A DNA stretch of 64,000 bases from Acinetobacter calcoaceticus. Its GTDB lineage: Bacteria > Pseudomonadota > Gammaproteobacteria > Pseudomonadales > Moraxellaceae. Both the position numbers and the translations under genes were made by a program. The stretch lies in contig NZ_JADVKT010000011.1 of assembly GCF_016508255.1 (NCBI RefSeq), positions 6,653 to 70,652 on the forward strand, given 5' to 3'. How positions within the stretch are numbered: the first letter of the stretch is position 1; each line of letters opens with the position of its first letter. The notes under the pieces are model-generated. The model saw nothing but the letters and a program-made list of their open reading frames with translations, searched no databases and was not told the origin of the DNA. Positions 35,196 to 43,339 of this stretch are shown one piece after another.

Positions 35196-36113
35196 ATGAA
35201 ACCTAAAAAATTAAATCAAGTTACTGATTTTGATATTAAATTACTTAAAGTATTTAAAACGGTTTGTGACTGTCACAGCTTCACGTCTGCCGAAAGTATT
35301 CTTGGCATTAGCCGCTCTGCAATTAGTTTGCATATGAGCGATTTAGAAAATCGTTTAGGCATTCGGCTATGCCAACGTGGTCGCGCAGGGTTTGCACTGA
35401 CAGATGAAGGACGGGAAATTTTAGAATATATAGAAGTGCTCACCGCATCTATCGAAGACTTTCGCTCCAAAGTCAATCAAATGCATAACCGTCTTAAGGG
35501 CGAATTTAATATAGGTATTATTAATAACCTTGTGACCATGCCAAGTGGCTACATTACCAATACGCTGGCACAACTTGCAGAAGAACATTCTGAAGTAATT
35601 ATTAACATTAGCATGAGCACACTTTCAGATATTGAATGCCGCGTGCTAGACAACCGTTTACATGCTGGAGCAATTCCCCTCGTTACTCCGCTGTCAGGCC
35701 TAGACTATTTTGACTTATATAGCGAAAGTTCATTTTTATATTGCGGCAAGAACCATCCATTGTTTAACCAATGCAGCCAGATCGATTTAGATGAATTAAA
35801 AAGATGGCAAGCGGTGCTTCCCAATTATGCAATCACACCTGAAGCAGCAAAGTTACACCAGCTTTTAGACTGTAAAGCGACAGCGAGTGACCGTGAAGGA
35901 ATTGCCTTTTTGATTTTAACGGGAAGATTCTTAGGTTTTTTACCCGACCACTACGCAAAAAAATGGGTTGAAGATGGTTTTATGCAAGCCGTTTCAAAGG
36001 AAAAAATGCATTACAGTACACCCATTTGCTTAATTACTCACAAAAGTAAAAACCACAATATTATTTTAAAAACTTTTATGGAAATGCTTGAGAAACGAGT
36101 GCTGAATCATTAA
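35196..36113 (+). CDS. LysR family transcriptional regulator
   Basis: The 305-residue protein has a winged HTH in residues 13-72 (FTSAESILGISRSAISLHMSDLENRLG) and the two-lobed substrate domain after it. It is divergent from the aminotransferase-mmsA-permease genes and should activate them in response to an omega-amino acid or a product. A GGAGGTAG/CTACCTCC hairpin (36114-36132) follows its stop. Confidence 0.9.
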   Translation: MKPKKLNQVTDFDIKLLKVFKTVCDCHSFTSAESILGISRSAISLHMSDLENRLGIRLCQRGRAGFALTDEGREILEYIEVLTASIEDFRSKVNQMHNRLKGEFNIGIINNLVTMPSGYITNTLAQLAEEHSEVIINISMSTLSDIECRVLDNRLHAGAIPLVTPLSGLDYFDLYSESSFLYCGKNHPLFNQCSQIDLDELKRWQAVLPNYAITPEAAKLHQLLDCKATASDREGIAFLILTGRFLGFLPDHYAKKWVEDGFMQAVSKEKMHYSTPICLITHKSKNHNIILKTFMEMLEKRVLNH

Positions 36114-36132
36114 GGAGGTAGTTTCTACCTCC
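36114..36132. terminator. hairpin after the LysR gene
   Basis: GGAGGTAG (36114-36121) and CTACCTCC (36125-36132) form a perfect stem with a TTT loop immediately after the stop codon. No T run follows, so termination is uncertain. Confidence 0.4.
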
Positions 36133-36185
36133 GCCAGATCGTAAAAAAATCAACTTCAAACCAAAATTAAAGATTATAAAAAGAA

Positions 36186-36917
36186 TTAGTTAATCGATAT
36201 TTCATAATGAAAATTATGAGCTAAACCAAACGACTCACGGTACTCGACTGCTACACCTTCAAGATTTTTTGCAATACGGCACACTTTAACCAAAGGATCT
36301 TCAAGGTTATTATTTAAATGGCTATCTTTCATATTTTTCTCAAAAGTTAACCGTTCTGTTGCAGAAGAAATAAATTGGCCACAGTGCTGATAATAAAAAG
36401 GATAAAGTAAATTACCAAACTCAGAGATTGGAATTTCTTTTAGATTTTTAAATAAATGTTCAGGCAGCCAGATTCTTTCGCTTAACACAACGACTTCTTC
36501 ATGCTTACGCACACGCTCGATATAAAGCAATTTTTCGTTAAGCCCAAGCCCCAGCTCTGAGTTTACTTCCGGTATTGCCTCACACACTTCTACTTTTTTA
36601 ATTTGACCTTGTGGCTGAATGAGTTCGCCTTTTTTATTACGGAGTCTAAAAAAACGGATGAGTGAGTTTTCAAAATTAGGTTGTTTTAAAAAAGTGCCTT
36701 TTCCTTGCAACTTAACCAACAAGCCGTCCTCAACCAATCCCTCTACAGCTTTTCTAACGGTTCCAACCGATACGCTATACATTTGAGCAAGCTCTTGTTC
36801 GCTTGGAATAGGCTCTTCCACTGTCCATTTAGACTGGATCAGTAGTTTTTGAAGCTCCCAACGGACCTTTTCATATCTTGGCAATTTAAAATTTTTAAAT
36901 GCAGTTTCATCAAGCAT
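36186..36917 (-). CDS. GntR/HutC family transcriptional regulator
   Basis: The 243-residue protein has a GntR winged helix (residues 12-80: IPSEQELAQMYSVSVGTVRKAVEGLVEDGLLVKLQGKGTF-type pattern) and a C-terminal UTRA ligand domain. It is divergent from a carrier-amidohydrolase-MFS operon; a 16-bp palindrome (36982-36997) lies between the two starts. Confidence 0.92.
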   Translation of the reverse strand: MLDETAFKNFKLPRYEKVRWELQKLLIQSKWTVEEPIPSEQELAQMYSVSVGTVRKAVEGLVEDGLLVKLQGKGTFLKQPNFENSLIRFFRLRNKKGELIQPQGQIKKVEVCEAIPEVNSELGLGLNEKLLYIERVRKHEEVVVLSERIWLPEHLFKNLKEIPISEFGNLLYPFYYQHCGQFISSATERLTFEKNMKDSHLNNNLEDPLVKVCRIAKNLEGVAVEYRESFGLAHNFHYEISIN

Positions 36918-36981
36918 TTGCGTTAAACATTATGAAATCGATTTGACAATATTAGCATAGTTATATGTAATACAAAAAACC

Positions 36982-36997
36982 AAACATATATATGTTT
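36982..36997. promoter_or_regulatory. 16-bp AT-rich palindrome, candidate GntR operator
   Basis: AAACATATATATGTTT is its own reverse complement and lies 32-47 bp before the carrier gene and 65-80 bp before the gntR-type start. HutC-type regulators bind short AT-flanked palindromes of this kind. Confidence 0.5.
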
Positions 36998-37028
36998 AGA
37001 TGTTTATATATTTATCAAGGAAGATAAT

Positions 37029-38318
37029 ATGGCTGCATTGATGCTTATAGCTTTAGCCGTATCTATAGGTTTAGGTTATAAAACAAAAATCAATATTGGA
37101 TTTTTTACAATTGCGTTTGCCTACCTGATTGGTTGCTTTGGCATGGGTCTGAAGCCTTCTGAAGTTATTGAATTATGGCCTGTCAAAATTTTCTTTATTA
37201 TTTTATCGGTTACTCTGTTTTATAACTTTGCTTTAGCAAATGGTGCTTTAGAAAAACTTGCCAGCCATCTTTTATATAAATGCCGTAAGTTCCCACAGTT
37301 TTTACCCTTAGCGATTTTTTTCGCAGCGACTATTATTGCAGGCCTAGGCGCTGGTTTTTATACCGTACTTGCTTTTATGGCACCCATTACCCTGCTACTT
37401 TGTAAAAAGACCAATATGAATATGATTATTGGTGGGATGGCTGCAAATTATGGCGCTTTAGCTGGCGCAAATTTTATGACATCACAAAGTGGTATTATTT
37501 TCCGAAGCTTAATGGAAAATACAGGCATTAGCTCTCAAACCGCTTTTTCATATAGCAGCGGAATTTTTGTTATAACTTTGATTATTCCAATTGTGGTGTT
37601 GGGAATTTATACCCTCTGGAATAGAAAAAGTAATTCTATTGTTATTGAAGATCAAAAGCCTGAGCCATTCGATAAAAAGCAGAAACAATCAATATTCCTT
37701 ATTGTTTTAATGATGTCAATTGTTTTGGTTTTTCCAATATTGCACCTTGTTTTTCCAGATGCAAAAGCCATCAGTTTTTTAAACTCCAAAATTGATATTG
37801 CTTTTCTTGCCATTACCTTTTCACTCATCAGTTTACTCATGAAACTTGCCGATGAAAAAAAGGTGGTAGCACTTGTGCCTTGGGGAACACTTATCATGAT
37901 TTGCGGTGTCGGTATGCTCATCGCATTAGGTGTAAAACTCGGCATTATTACCACACTTTCAGAATGGTTAGCACACAATGTTCCAGTCTGGGTTATTCCA
38001 GTACTGCTATGTCTGATTAGTGCCATCATGTCTGTATTTTCAAGCACGCTTGGTGTTGTTGCTCCTACCTTATTCCCAATTGTTCCAGCACTTGCTCTGA
38101 GTTCTGGGCTAAATCCACTGATGCTTTTCATTTGTATTGTGGTGGGCGCTCAATCTACAGCGATCTCTCCTTTCTCGTCTGGCGGTAGCCTCATTATGGC
38201 TTCTGCACCAGCAGATATCGACAAAACCAAATTCTTTAATCAACTGTTATTTAAAGCAATACCTGTAGGAGTTATTGCCGCTTTAATCGCTATTTTTGCT
38301 TTAAAAATTGTAATGTGA
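37029..38318 (+). CDS. ion-transporter superfamily carrier, MatC-like dicarboxylate carrier
   Basis: The 429-residue protein has about 11-12 membrane helices. The N-terminal third (KINIGFFTIAFAYLIG, then ELWPVKIFFIILSVTLFY) resembles the MatC N-terminal domain of malonate/dicarboxylate carriers, and the body fits SLC13/CitM-like ion transporters, including a conserved Ser/Thr-rich SPFSSGGSL segment near 380. It should bring an organic acid into the cell. An SD-like AAGGAAGAT precedes the ATG. The amidohydrolase gene begins two bases after its stop. Confidence 0.78.
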   Translation: MAALMLIALAVSIGLGYKTKINIGFFTIAFAYLIGCFGMGLKPSEVIELWPVKIFFIILSVTLFYNFALANGALEKLASHLLYKCRKFPQFLPLAIFFAATIIAGLGAGFYTVLAFMAPITLLLCKKTNMNMIIGGMAANYGALAGANFMTSQSGIIFRSLMENTGISSQTAFSYSSGIFVITLIIPIVVLGIYTLWNRKSNSIVIEDQKPEPFDKKQKQSIFLIVLMMSIVLVFPILHLVFPDAKAISFLNSKIDIAFLAITFSLISLLMKLADEKKVVALVPWGTLIMICGVGMLIALGVKLGIITTLSEWLAHNVPVWVIPVLLCLISAIMSVFSSTLGVVAPTLFPIVPALALSSGLNPLMLFICIVVGAQSTAISPFSSGGSLIMASAPADIDKTKFFNQLLFKAIPVGVIAALIAIFALKIVM

Positions 38319-38319
38319 G

Positions 38320-39138
38320 ATGAAAATGAACTGTATAGATACACATGCACATGTTTTTTCGGTACAGGACCGCAGTATTGAAACAGCGCGTTATACACCT
38401 CATTACGATGCAACTGTGCAACGTTTTATCTCTCATCTTGATCAGCACAAATTCACGCACGGTATTTTGGTTCAACCTAGCTTTTTAGGAACCAATAACC
38501 AAGCAATGTTAAATGCGATTCAGCAATACCCTGAGCGTTTAAAAGGGATTGCTGTTGTTGAACATACGACGGCTTTTGATGAGCTATTTCAACTGAAACA
38601 ACAAGGCATCGTCGGCGTTCGTTTAAATCTATTCGGTCTTAACCCTCCTGCGTTAAATACGCCTGAATGGCAAATGTTTTTACGAAATCTGGAAAGCCTC
38701 AACTGGCAAGTTGAAGTACACGCTCCACCAAAATATCTGGTGCAGCTTTTACCTCAATTGAGTGAATACAACGTTAATGTTGTGATTGACCATTTTGGTC
38801 GCGTTGACCGTGTTAAAGGGATTAATGATTCAGATTATCAAAAGTTTTTAAGCTTGCTTAACGTAAAACAGCACTGGATTAAAGTGTCTGGTTTCTATCG
38901 TTTGGGTACTGCCCCAAATCATATCAATATTGCCCAACAGGCCTATAACATTTTTAAAGACAAAGGTTTTTTACACAAGCTCGTTTGGGGAAGTGACTGG
39001 CCACACACCCAACATGAATCATATATAACTTATGAAGATGCAATTCATGCTTTTAAACAGATTGTTTTTGATAAACACGAGCAGTGTTTAATTTTAAACC
39101 AGAACCCTACCGAGCTGTTTGGTTTCTCACGTACATAA
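38320..39138 (+). CDS. amidohydrolase-superfamily metal hydrolase (lactonase type)
   Basis: The 272-residue protein is a TIM-barrel hydrolase: HxH metal motif in CIDTHAHVF near the N-terminus, VVIDHFGR in the middle and the late LVWGSDWPHTQHE motif near 225, as in 2-pyrone-4,6-dicarboxylate lactonase and muconolactone-type hydrolases. It opens a lactone ring in the cytoplasm. An in-frame ATG at 38326 is an alternative start. It sits between two transporter genes under a GntR regulator; the substrate is unknown, although a plant-derived lactone or sugar-acid lactone is plausible. Confidence 0.85.
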   Translation: MKMNCIDTHAHVFSVQDRSIETARYTPHYDATVQRFISHLDQHKFTHGILVQPSFLGTNNQAMLNAIQQYPERLKGIAVVEHTTAFDELFQLKQQGIVGVRLNLFGLNPPALNTPEWQMFLRNLESLNWQVEVHAPPKYLVQLLPQLSEYNVNVVIDHFGRVDRVKGINDSDYQKFLSLLNVKQHWIKVSGFYRLGTAPNHINIAQQAYNIFKDKGFLHKLVWGSDWPHTQHESYITYEDAIHAFKQIVFDKHEQCLILNQNPTELFGFSRT

Positions 39139-39147
39139 GGAGTATGT

Positions 39148-40488
39148 ATGAACAATGATATCTCTATATCGGAAGTAGAAAAGTCAACGATCCGTAAACT
39201 TTCGTTTCGTATTCTTCCCTTCCTCATTCTTTGTTATTTCATCGCATATATTGATCGGGTAAACATTGGTTTTGCCGCGTTAACCATGAACCAAGAAATT
39301 GGTTTAACCGCAACTGCCTTTGGTTTTGGTGCTACCTTATTTTTTATTGCATACGTCATATTTGAAATTCCTAGTAACATGGCAATGGAAAAGCTGGGTG
39401 CACGTATCTGGATTGCCAGAATCATGATTACTTGGGGGATTGTGAGTTGCTGTACAGCCTTCATTATCGGCCCTATTTCTTATTCAATTTCAAGATTTTT
39501 ACTCGGTGCTGCCGAAGCTGGATTTTTCCCGGGTGTATTACTGTATTTAACGCTCTGGTTCCCTAAACGATATATGGCCCGAATCGTTGCTGTATTTATG
39601 GTTGCCATTCCTTTATCTAACTTTATTGGTTCGCCTTTATCTGCTTTATTGTTGGGTTTACATGGCCTACTTGGGTTAAGTGGATGGCAAGTTCTTTTAA
39701 TTCTTGAAGCATTACCCGCGATTCTTCTTGGTTTATTGTGTCTTGTATGGCTGCCTAATACAGCAACTAATGTTAAATGGTTAAGTAAAGAAGAAAAGGA
39801 ATGGCTCTCAAGCACCTTAACTTTTGAAAAAAACCAACTGTTAAATTCTGAAAAAGAAGACAGTGCCGAACAGAAAAAGAGTAAGTTCAAGCTTCTTATT
39901 ACCAATAAATATTTATGGTTCTTCGCAATTATCTATGCAGGAAGCTCAGCAACCAGCAATATTTTATCGTTATGGATGCCTCAAATACTAAAAGCTTTCC
40001 ATCTGACTGCCATGGAAACAGGCCTTTTAAATATGATTCCATTTGGTTTGGCTTCTGTTTTCATGATTGTTTGGGGCATACATGCCGATAAAAGTGGAAA
40101 TAAGAGCCTAAATACGGCTATTCCATTATTTGTAACGAGTTTTGGTTTGCTCCTGACTCTTTTTACCTCATCTTTAACCTTGAGCTTAGTCTTATTCTCT
40201 ATCGTTTTGATGGGTAATTATGCAATCAAAGGCCCTTTCTGGGCATTAGTTTCTGAACGCTTACCGCCAACTCTGGTAGCTGTAGGCATTGCAGCGGTCA
40301 ATACCATCGCGCATATTGGTACGGGTCTCATGAACTCTATAATGGGAGTAGTGAAAGATTATTCAGGTAGTTTTCCTGTTTCTCTTTTACCGTTATGCAT
40401 TCTGACCTTTATCGGTGCCGTAATTGCATTATATTTGGGAAGAAAACCGACTTTACCTAAAGCACAAAAGGTTCAAAAGGTTGTTTGA
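39148..40488 (+). CDS. MFS transporter, anion:cation symporter (ACS) family
   Basis: This 446-residue protein has 12 membrane helices and the ACS opening RILPFLILCYFIAYIDRVNIGFAAL, as in tartrate, phthalate and sugar-acid permeases. It should import an organic anion with a proton. It is the last gene of the GntR-controlled operon. Its final 30 codons and downstream sequence (about 40399-40530) have a degenerate second copy at 49373-49520, on the far side of the vgrG island. Confidence 0.9.
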   Translation: MNNDISISEVEKSTIRKLSFRILPFLILCYFIAYIDRVNIGFAALTMNQEIGLTATAFGFGATLFFIAYVIFEIPSNMAMEKLGARIWIARIMITWGIVSCCTAFIIGPISYSISRFLLGAAEAGFFPGVLLYLTLWFPKRYMARIVAVFMVAIPLSNFIGSPLSALLLGLHGLLGLSGWQVLLILEALPAILLGLLCLVWLPNTATNVKWLSKEEKEWLSSTLTFEKNQLLNSEKEDSAEQKKSKFKLLITNKYLWFFAIIYAGSSATSNILSLWMPQILKAFHLTAMETGLLNMIPFGLASVFMIVWGIHADKSGNKSLNTAIPLFVTSFGLLLTLFTSSLTLSLVLFSIVLMGNYAIKGPFWALVSERLPPTLVAVGIAAVNTIAHIGTGLMNSIMGVVKDYSGSFPVSLLPLCILTFIGAVIALYLGRKPTLPKAQKVQKVV

Positions 40489-40535
40489 TTTTTAAGGCTT
40501 AGATAAAAAGAGAGCACCTAAGTGCTCTCTCGTTC
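40399..40535 (+). repeat. left border repeat of the vgrG island (3' end of the MFS gene)
   Basis: The last 90 bases of the MFS gene and the hairpin after it match 49373-49520 at about four positions in five, in the same orientation. The two copies bracket the 8.8-kb accessory stretch. Confidence 0.75.
40509..40533 (-). terminator. rho-independent terminator
   Basis: AGAGAGCAC (40509-40517) and GTGCTCTCT (40522-40530) form a perfect stem. On the minus strand it runs into TTTTT, so it ends the transcript of the small gene at 40536-40772; it also lies after the MFS gene. Confidence 0.8.
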
Positions 40536-40772
40536 TCATTGATTTTTGGATAAGGCAAAGTTTATTGCCCGATCATATGCCTGTTCTTGTAGCTCGCTAT
40601 ATACATAGAAATCCTGCTCTGTCTTGGTAACAGGATTAATAAGTTTCATTGACTCATAACTATGAGTATTTAAATCATTAGGATCAACATCAAAAGCTTC
40701 TAACTGCTGCTCTCTCCACTCACCACTTAGAACACCACCCACACAAAGCCATTTTGTTGAATTGTCTGACAT
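40536..40772 (-). CDS. small uncharacterised protein, paralogue of the 42116-42346 product
   Basis: I do not recognise this 78-residue protein. WLCVGGVLSGEW near the N-terminus, a Tyr-containing middle and YVYSELQEQAYDRAINFAL at the end line up with FICIGGDLDGE and WLCAELTYAETTKIANDYL in the 76-residue product at 42116-42346, so the two are diverged relatives. No signal peptide or membrane segment is present. It has its own terminator and lies in the accessory region beside the vgrG module. Confidence 0.65.
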   Translation of the reverse strand: MSDNSTKWLCVGGVLSGEWREQQLEAFDVDPNDLNTHSYESMKLINPVTKTEQDFYVYSELQEQAYDRAINFALSKNQ

Positions 40773-40851
40773 ATATAATCCTTATTATTTGAGGTGCTTT
40801 TATACCATATCACGACAGCATTTAAGTCAGTTTAATTTTTCATCCCATCAA

Positions 40852-40880
40852 AAAGAAAAAGCTTCGTGTTTAGGAGCTTT
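40852..40880 (-). terminator. rho-independent terminator
   Basis: AAAGCTTC (40858-40865) pairs with GGAGCTTT (40873-40880) with one G-T pair; the minus strand continues as TTTTTCTTTTT. It would end a leftward transcript that no longer has an intact gene. Confidence 0.6.
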
Positions 40881-40914
40881 ATATCTAGTTTTTTTAGTTC
40901 ATCTTGGCGACTAA

Positions 40915-41078
40915 ATTTAATGTACTTTAGATTTAATACATTTTTCTTTAAGCTCATCCAAAGCTGACGGCACCATCGGAACAGTCATCATGCTTCTAAA
41001 GTGCATTCTTTTAGCAGACTGCCAAGACCAAATCAAAACGCTCTTCCTGTGCCGTAAGACGTTCGGCAACTAAAATCA
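40915..41078 (-). pseudogene. possible degraded gene fragment
   Basis: On the minus strand one frame reads VAERLTAQEERFDLVLAV and then stops; after a frame change a second reads MHFRSMMTVPMVPSALDELK and ends at a stop. The two abut and are followed by a terminator, as expected of a decayed 3' gene end. I do not recognise the parent protein. Confidence 0.3.
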
Positions 41079-41083
41079 ACTAT

Positions 41084-41107
41084 TAAAAAACCCACTGAAG
41101 TGGGTCA
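41084..41107 (-). terminator. rho-independent terminator after the 41111-41320 gene
   Basis: ACCCACT and AGTGGGT pair around a GA loop; on the minus strand the stem is followed directly by TTTTTT. Confidence 0.8.
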
Positions 41108-41110
41108 TGT

Positions 41111-41320
41111 TTACTCTATATAATAGCTGTTGCCATCGGAACTATAGAAAACCAAATTTGAAGTAGGGTAAATAAATTCACCTTTTAACAAAATATATTC
41201 AACTTTGGGTCTCTGAACTCTAGATGAATGATTGATTTTATTAGTGTTTACTTCTGTATAATTTGCCTGTGCTCTTTTTTCTTTACCTTGGAAATCAATA
41301 ATTGTAATGTCTTTTAGCAT
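41111..41320 (-). CDS. small uncharacterised protein
   Basis: The 69-residue product begins MLKDITIIDFQGKE and has beta-strand-like segments (VEYILLKGEF, NLVFYSSDGNSYYIE) with no cysteine, signal peptide or membrane helix. No family is recognised. A strong terminator follows its stop codon, which supports it as a real gene. It lies in the accessory region to the left of the vgrG module. Confidence 0.55.
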   Translation of the reverse strand: MLKDITIIDFQGKEKRAQANYTEVNTNKINHSSRVQRPKVEYILLKGEFIYPTSNLVFYSSDGNSYYIE

Positions 41321-41673
41321 TCATATGCTCCAACTTAATCATGCATATTATGCCTAACGATATTTTTATACTATCAATATTTTGTAGACAACTAGATTGA
41401 ATTAATTTTTAAAACTTTATTAATCCACTATCTTGGAATCATTTATATATGTGTGCTTTATGTACCCCTACTTGAAATTCGGATGGCGTAATTTCAAAAT
41501 TTAAAGGATAAGACTCAACAGGTTATATATAATTGATTTTATTTATGAAATAAGTCGTCGAGATAAAGATCTTTTCTAGGACATATCAACACATATAAGT
41601 CTTAAAACTACCGCAATGTAAAGGCTTTTAAAGCGTACTATGAACTCTCCCTAGTGAAGATAAGAAGATAAAA
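41321..41673. other. 353-bp intergenic stretch
   Basis: AT-rich sequence between two small divergent genes. It must contain the promoters of the 41111-41320 and 41674-41850 genes. I see no other gene, repeat or strong hairpin in it. Confidence 0.45.
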
Positions 41674-41850
41674 ATGTCAGGTTTTAAAAGTTTTTCTCAA
41701 AATACAACAAACAACACTAATATCATCAAAGCTCAAATGAACAAGCATTCTTCAGCAACACCACCTACTGAAACTCAGCCTTCACAAGTTCCTGGCACTG
41801 TAAAAGATCTGCCTGAGAATAATGAACAACCTGATCCTAATAACAAATAA
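41674..41850 (+). CDS. small Asn/Gln/Pro-rich protein, 58 residues
   Basis: ATG 41674 is preceded by AAGAAGATAAAA, a fair ribosome-binding site, and the frame runs 58 codons to TAA at 41848-41850. The product (MSGFKSFSQN at the start, DLPENNEQPDPNNK at the end) is hydrophilic and probably disordered. A plus-strand terminator follows at 42010-42036. The function is unknown. Ribosome-binding site, frame and terminator support it as a gene. Confidence 0.5.
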   Translation: MSGFKSFSQNTTNNTNIIKAQMNKHSSATPPTETQPSQVPGTVKDLPENNEQPDPNNK

Positions 41851-42009
41851 TTTCTTATTAACAGTGCCTTGGACGTTGTTTTGAGGCTCTGCTACTATAA
41901 AGAATAAATTAGTGCACTGATTTATTATAATATTAACTACTTTTATCAATTTGATTTGTTTAGTTATTTAAGAAATTACAGCCATTCATTCCAGAAAATT
42001 GATATGACT

Positions 42010-42036
42010 AGTCTCTCAGATATGAGGGGCTTTTTT
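42010..42036 (+). terminator. rho-independent terminator
   Basis: AGTCTCTCA (42010-42018) pairs with TGAGGGGCT (42023-42031) using two G-T pairs, followed by a T run. It is on the strand of the small gene at 41674-41850. Confidence 0.75.
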
Positions 42037-42115
42037 AATTGTTTTTCACTTAACCTACTCACCCTAGTTAGATTAAGCTCACCAAAATTAGCGGGCTTAT
42101 TTTTTAATATCTGAA

Positions 42116-42346
42116 TTATGAAAGGTATGAATGTTTTTGTGCCAAGTAATCATTTGCTATTTTTGTTGTCTCAGCATAGGTCAACTCCGCACAAAGCCAA
42201 AAGCGATAAGTGTTTTCACCAATAATGTAACTTTGACGATTGTAAGTAGATTCCTTACTTGTATCTATTTCACTAGCCTTAAAGAACGTTCCTTCACGGT
42301 TATTAACAACTTCGCCGTCTAAATCGCCACCAATACAAATGAACAT
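42116..42346 (-). CDS. small uncharacterised protein, paralogue of the 40536-40772 product
   Basis: This 76-residue product begins MFICIGGDLDGEVV and has YRFWLCAELTYAETTKIA near its end, matching the layout of the 78-residue product at 40536-40772. No known family, signal peptide or membrane helix was recognised. Both relatives lie on the minus strand in the accessory region, which suggests duplication inside it. Confidence 0.6.
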   Translation of the reverse strand: MFICIGGDLDGEVVNNREGTFFKASEIDTSKESTYNRQSYIIGENTYRFWLCAELTYAETTKIANDYLAQKHSYLS

Positions 42347-42390
42347 TGTAATAATCCATAATTTTATGAAGATCAGCTTAACATATAAAG

Positions 42391-42419
42391 TAAAAAGCCC
42401 ACCTTCCGATGAGCTTTTT
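42391..42419 (-). terminator. terminator-like hairpin, duplicated at 49610-49637
   Basis: AAAAAGCCCACCTTCCGATG followed by AGCTTTTT forms a hairpin with A and T tracts. It lies after the 46-residue ORF at 42445-42585 and is nearly identical to the hairpin at 49610-49637 on the other side of the island. Confidence 0.65.
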
Positions 42420-42444
42420 ATTTAACTAAAATTATTAATAAGTA

Positions 42445-42585
42445 TTAGCCTTTAAATTCTGCTAATACAAATTTTTTTACGATTTCATCAAAATTTGAAT
42501 TTCGAAGAGTTAGCTTGCTATTTTTTATAGTTTTATACCAATAACTGGCTGCAACTCCCATGCTAATCAAAGCTAACAATTTCAT
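42445..42585 (-). CDS. small membrane-anchored peptide, 46 residues
   Basis: ATG 42585 is preceded by GAGGTGAGCA, a strong ribosome-binding site, and the frame runs 46 codons to TAA. The product starts MKLLALISMGVAASYWY, a short hydrophobic segment that could be a signal or membrane anchor, followed by a basic tail (NSNFDEIVKKFVLAEFKG). A terminator follows at 42391-42419. No homologue is recognised. Confidence 0.55.
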   Translation of the reverse strand: MKLLALISMGVAASYWYKTIKNSKLTLRNSNFDEIVKKFVLAEFKG

Positions 42586-42693
42586 TGCTCACCTCACTTA
42601 TTAGGAAGAGTGGAGTTTAACTTATCATTCACGTTTGTAGTGTTCCAACTCGTTTTAGCGAGGTTTCTGTATATATTTAAAGCAATGTGTAAG

Positions 42694-42722
42694 AAAAAAG
42701 CTCACAATTTTAAGAGCCTTCT
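42694..42722 (-). terminator. probable terminator after the 42851-43213 gene
   Basis: On the minus strand GGCTC and GAGCT pair around an AT-rich loop and are followed by TTTTTTC. Confidence 0.5.
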
Positions 42723-42850
42723 TTAATGTCAATAATAGTGCAATTTCCTTAGATTTCGATTTAGCATTTACTCTGTATAGAATGAAATTCTCAATAAATA
42801 TTCAGATGAACTCTTTTCACTTAAAACAATTATATAAAAGATAAGATAAA

Positions 42851-43213
42851 TCAATGTTTTCCAAATCTTATACGAAACCCCATAGAATGCCCTTCTTCTT
42901 TGATTTTAATAGTATATAAGTATTTAATTTTATTTAGATCTTTTCTCATTTCTATATCAATCACTCCATCTTTCTTCTCTCCAGTTATTTCAACTTTATA
43001 AGAGTAAAGTGGCCGTTCGGCATCAGTATAAAAATCAGATCCATACTCCTTAATACTATAGTCTTTAATTTTTCCAAATTTCTCTCTTATGGTTTTATCT
43101 GTATATATCACTGACTTAACCCTTTGTGTATTTCCTTTATTATTAATAAATAAGTGGCCACTTCCAATAATAAGAATAAATACAGTGATTAAAGCGATAT
43201 TTCTTTTTTTCAT
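42851..43213 (-). CDS. membrane-anchored protein, Coa1-like, candidate immunity protein
   Basis: The ATG at 43213 (MKKRNIALITVF) gives 120 residues; an ATG at 43237 adds eight. One N-terminal membrane helix (about residues 5-22) anchors a small periplasmic or cytoplasmic domain with alternating strands (YSYKVEITGEKKDGVIDIEM, then FRIRFGKH), resembling Coa1/Tim21-like folds found in many small bacterial proteins. The leftmost member of the gene row behind vgrG, it is a candidate immunity protein. A C-terminal remnant of a close relative (ending FRIRIGKY) lies at 49553-49609. Confidence 0.6.
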   Translation of the reverse strand: MKKRNIALITVFILIIGSGHLFINNKGNTQRVKSVIYTDKTIREKFGKIKDYSIKEYGSDFYTDAERPLYSYKVEITGEKKDGVIDIEMRKDLNKIKYLYTIKIKEEGHSMGFRIRFGKH

Positions 43214-43339
43214 CAGGTCTTTCAATTCTATGTACATGTATTTTTAAGAATATTTATGGAAAAATATTATATCAAATTTTAATGTATTATTTTAAGTTTT
43301 AATCTAATACTTAAAGAAATTTAACTAATTTTATTAATA

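Larger units (their letters stand above)
40773..41110. other. 338-bp stretch with two terminators and a possible gene remnant
   Basis: It holds a minus-strand terminator (40852-40880), a coding-like minus-strand stretch (about 40915-41078; see the separate entry) and another minus-strand terminator (41084-41107). No intact gene was seen. Confidence 0.5.
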
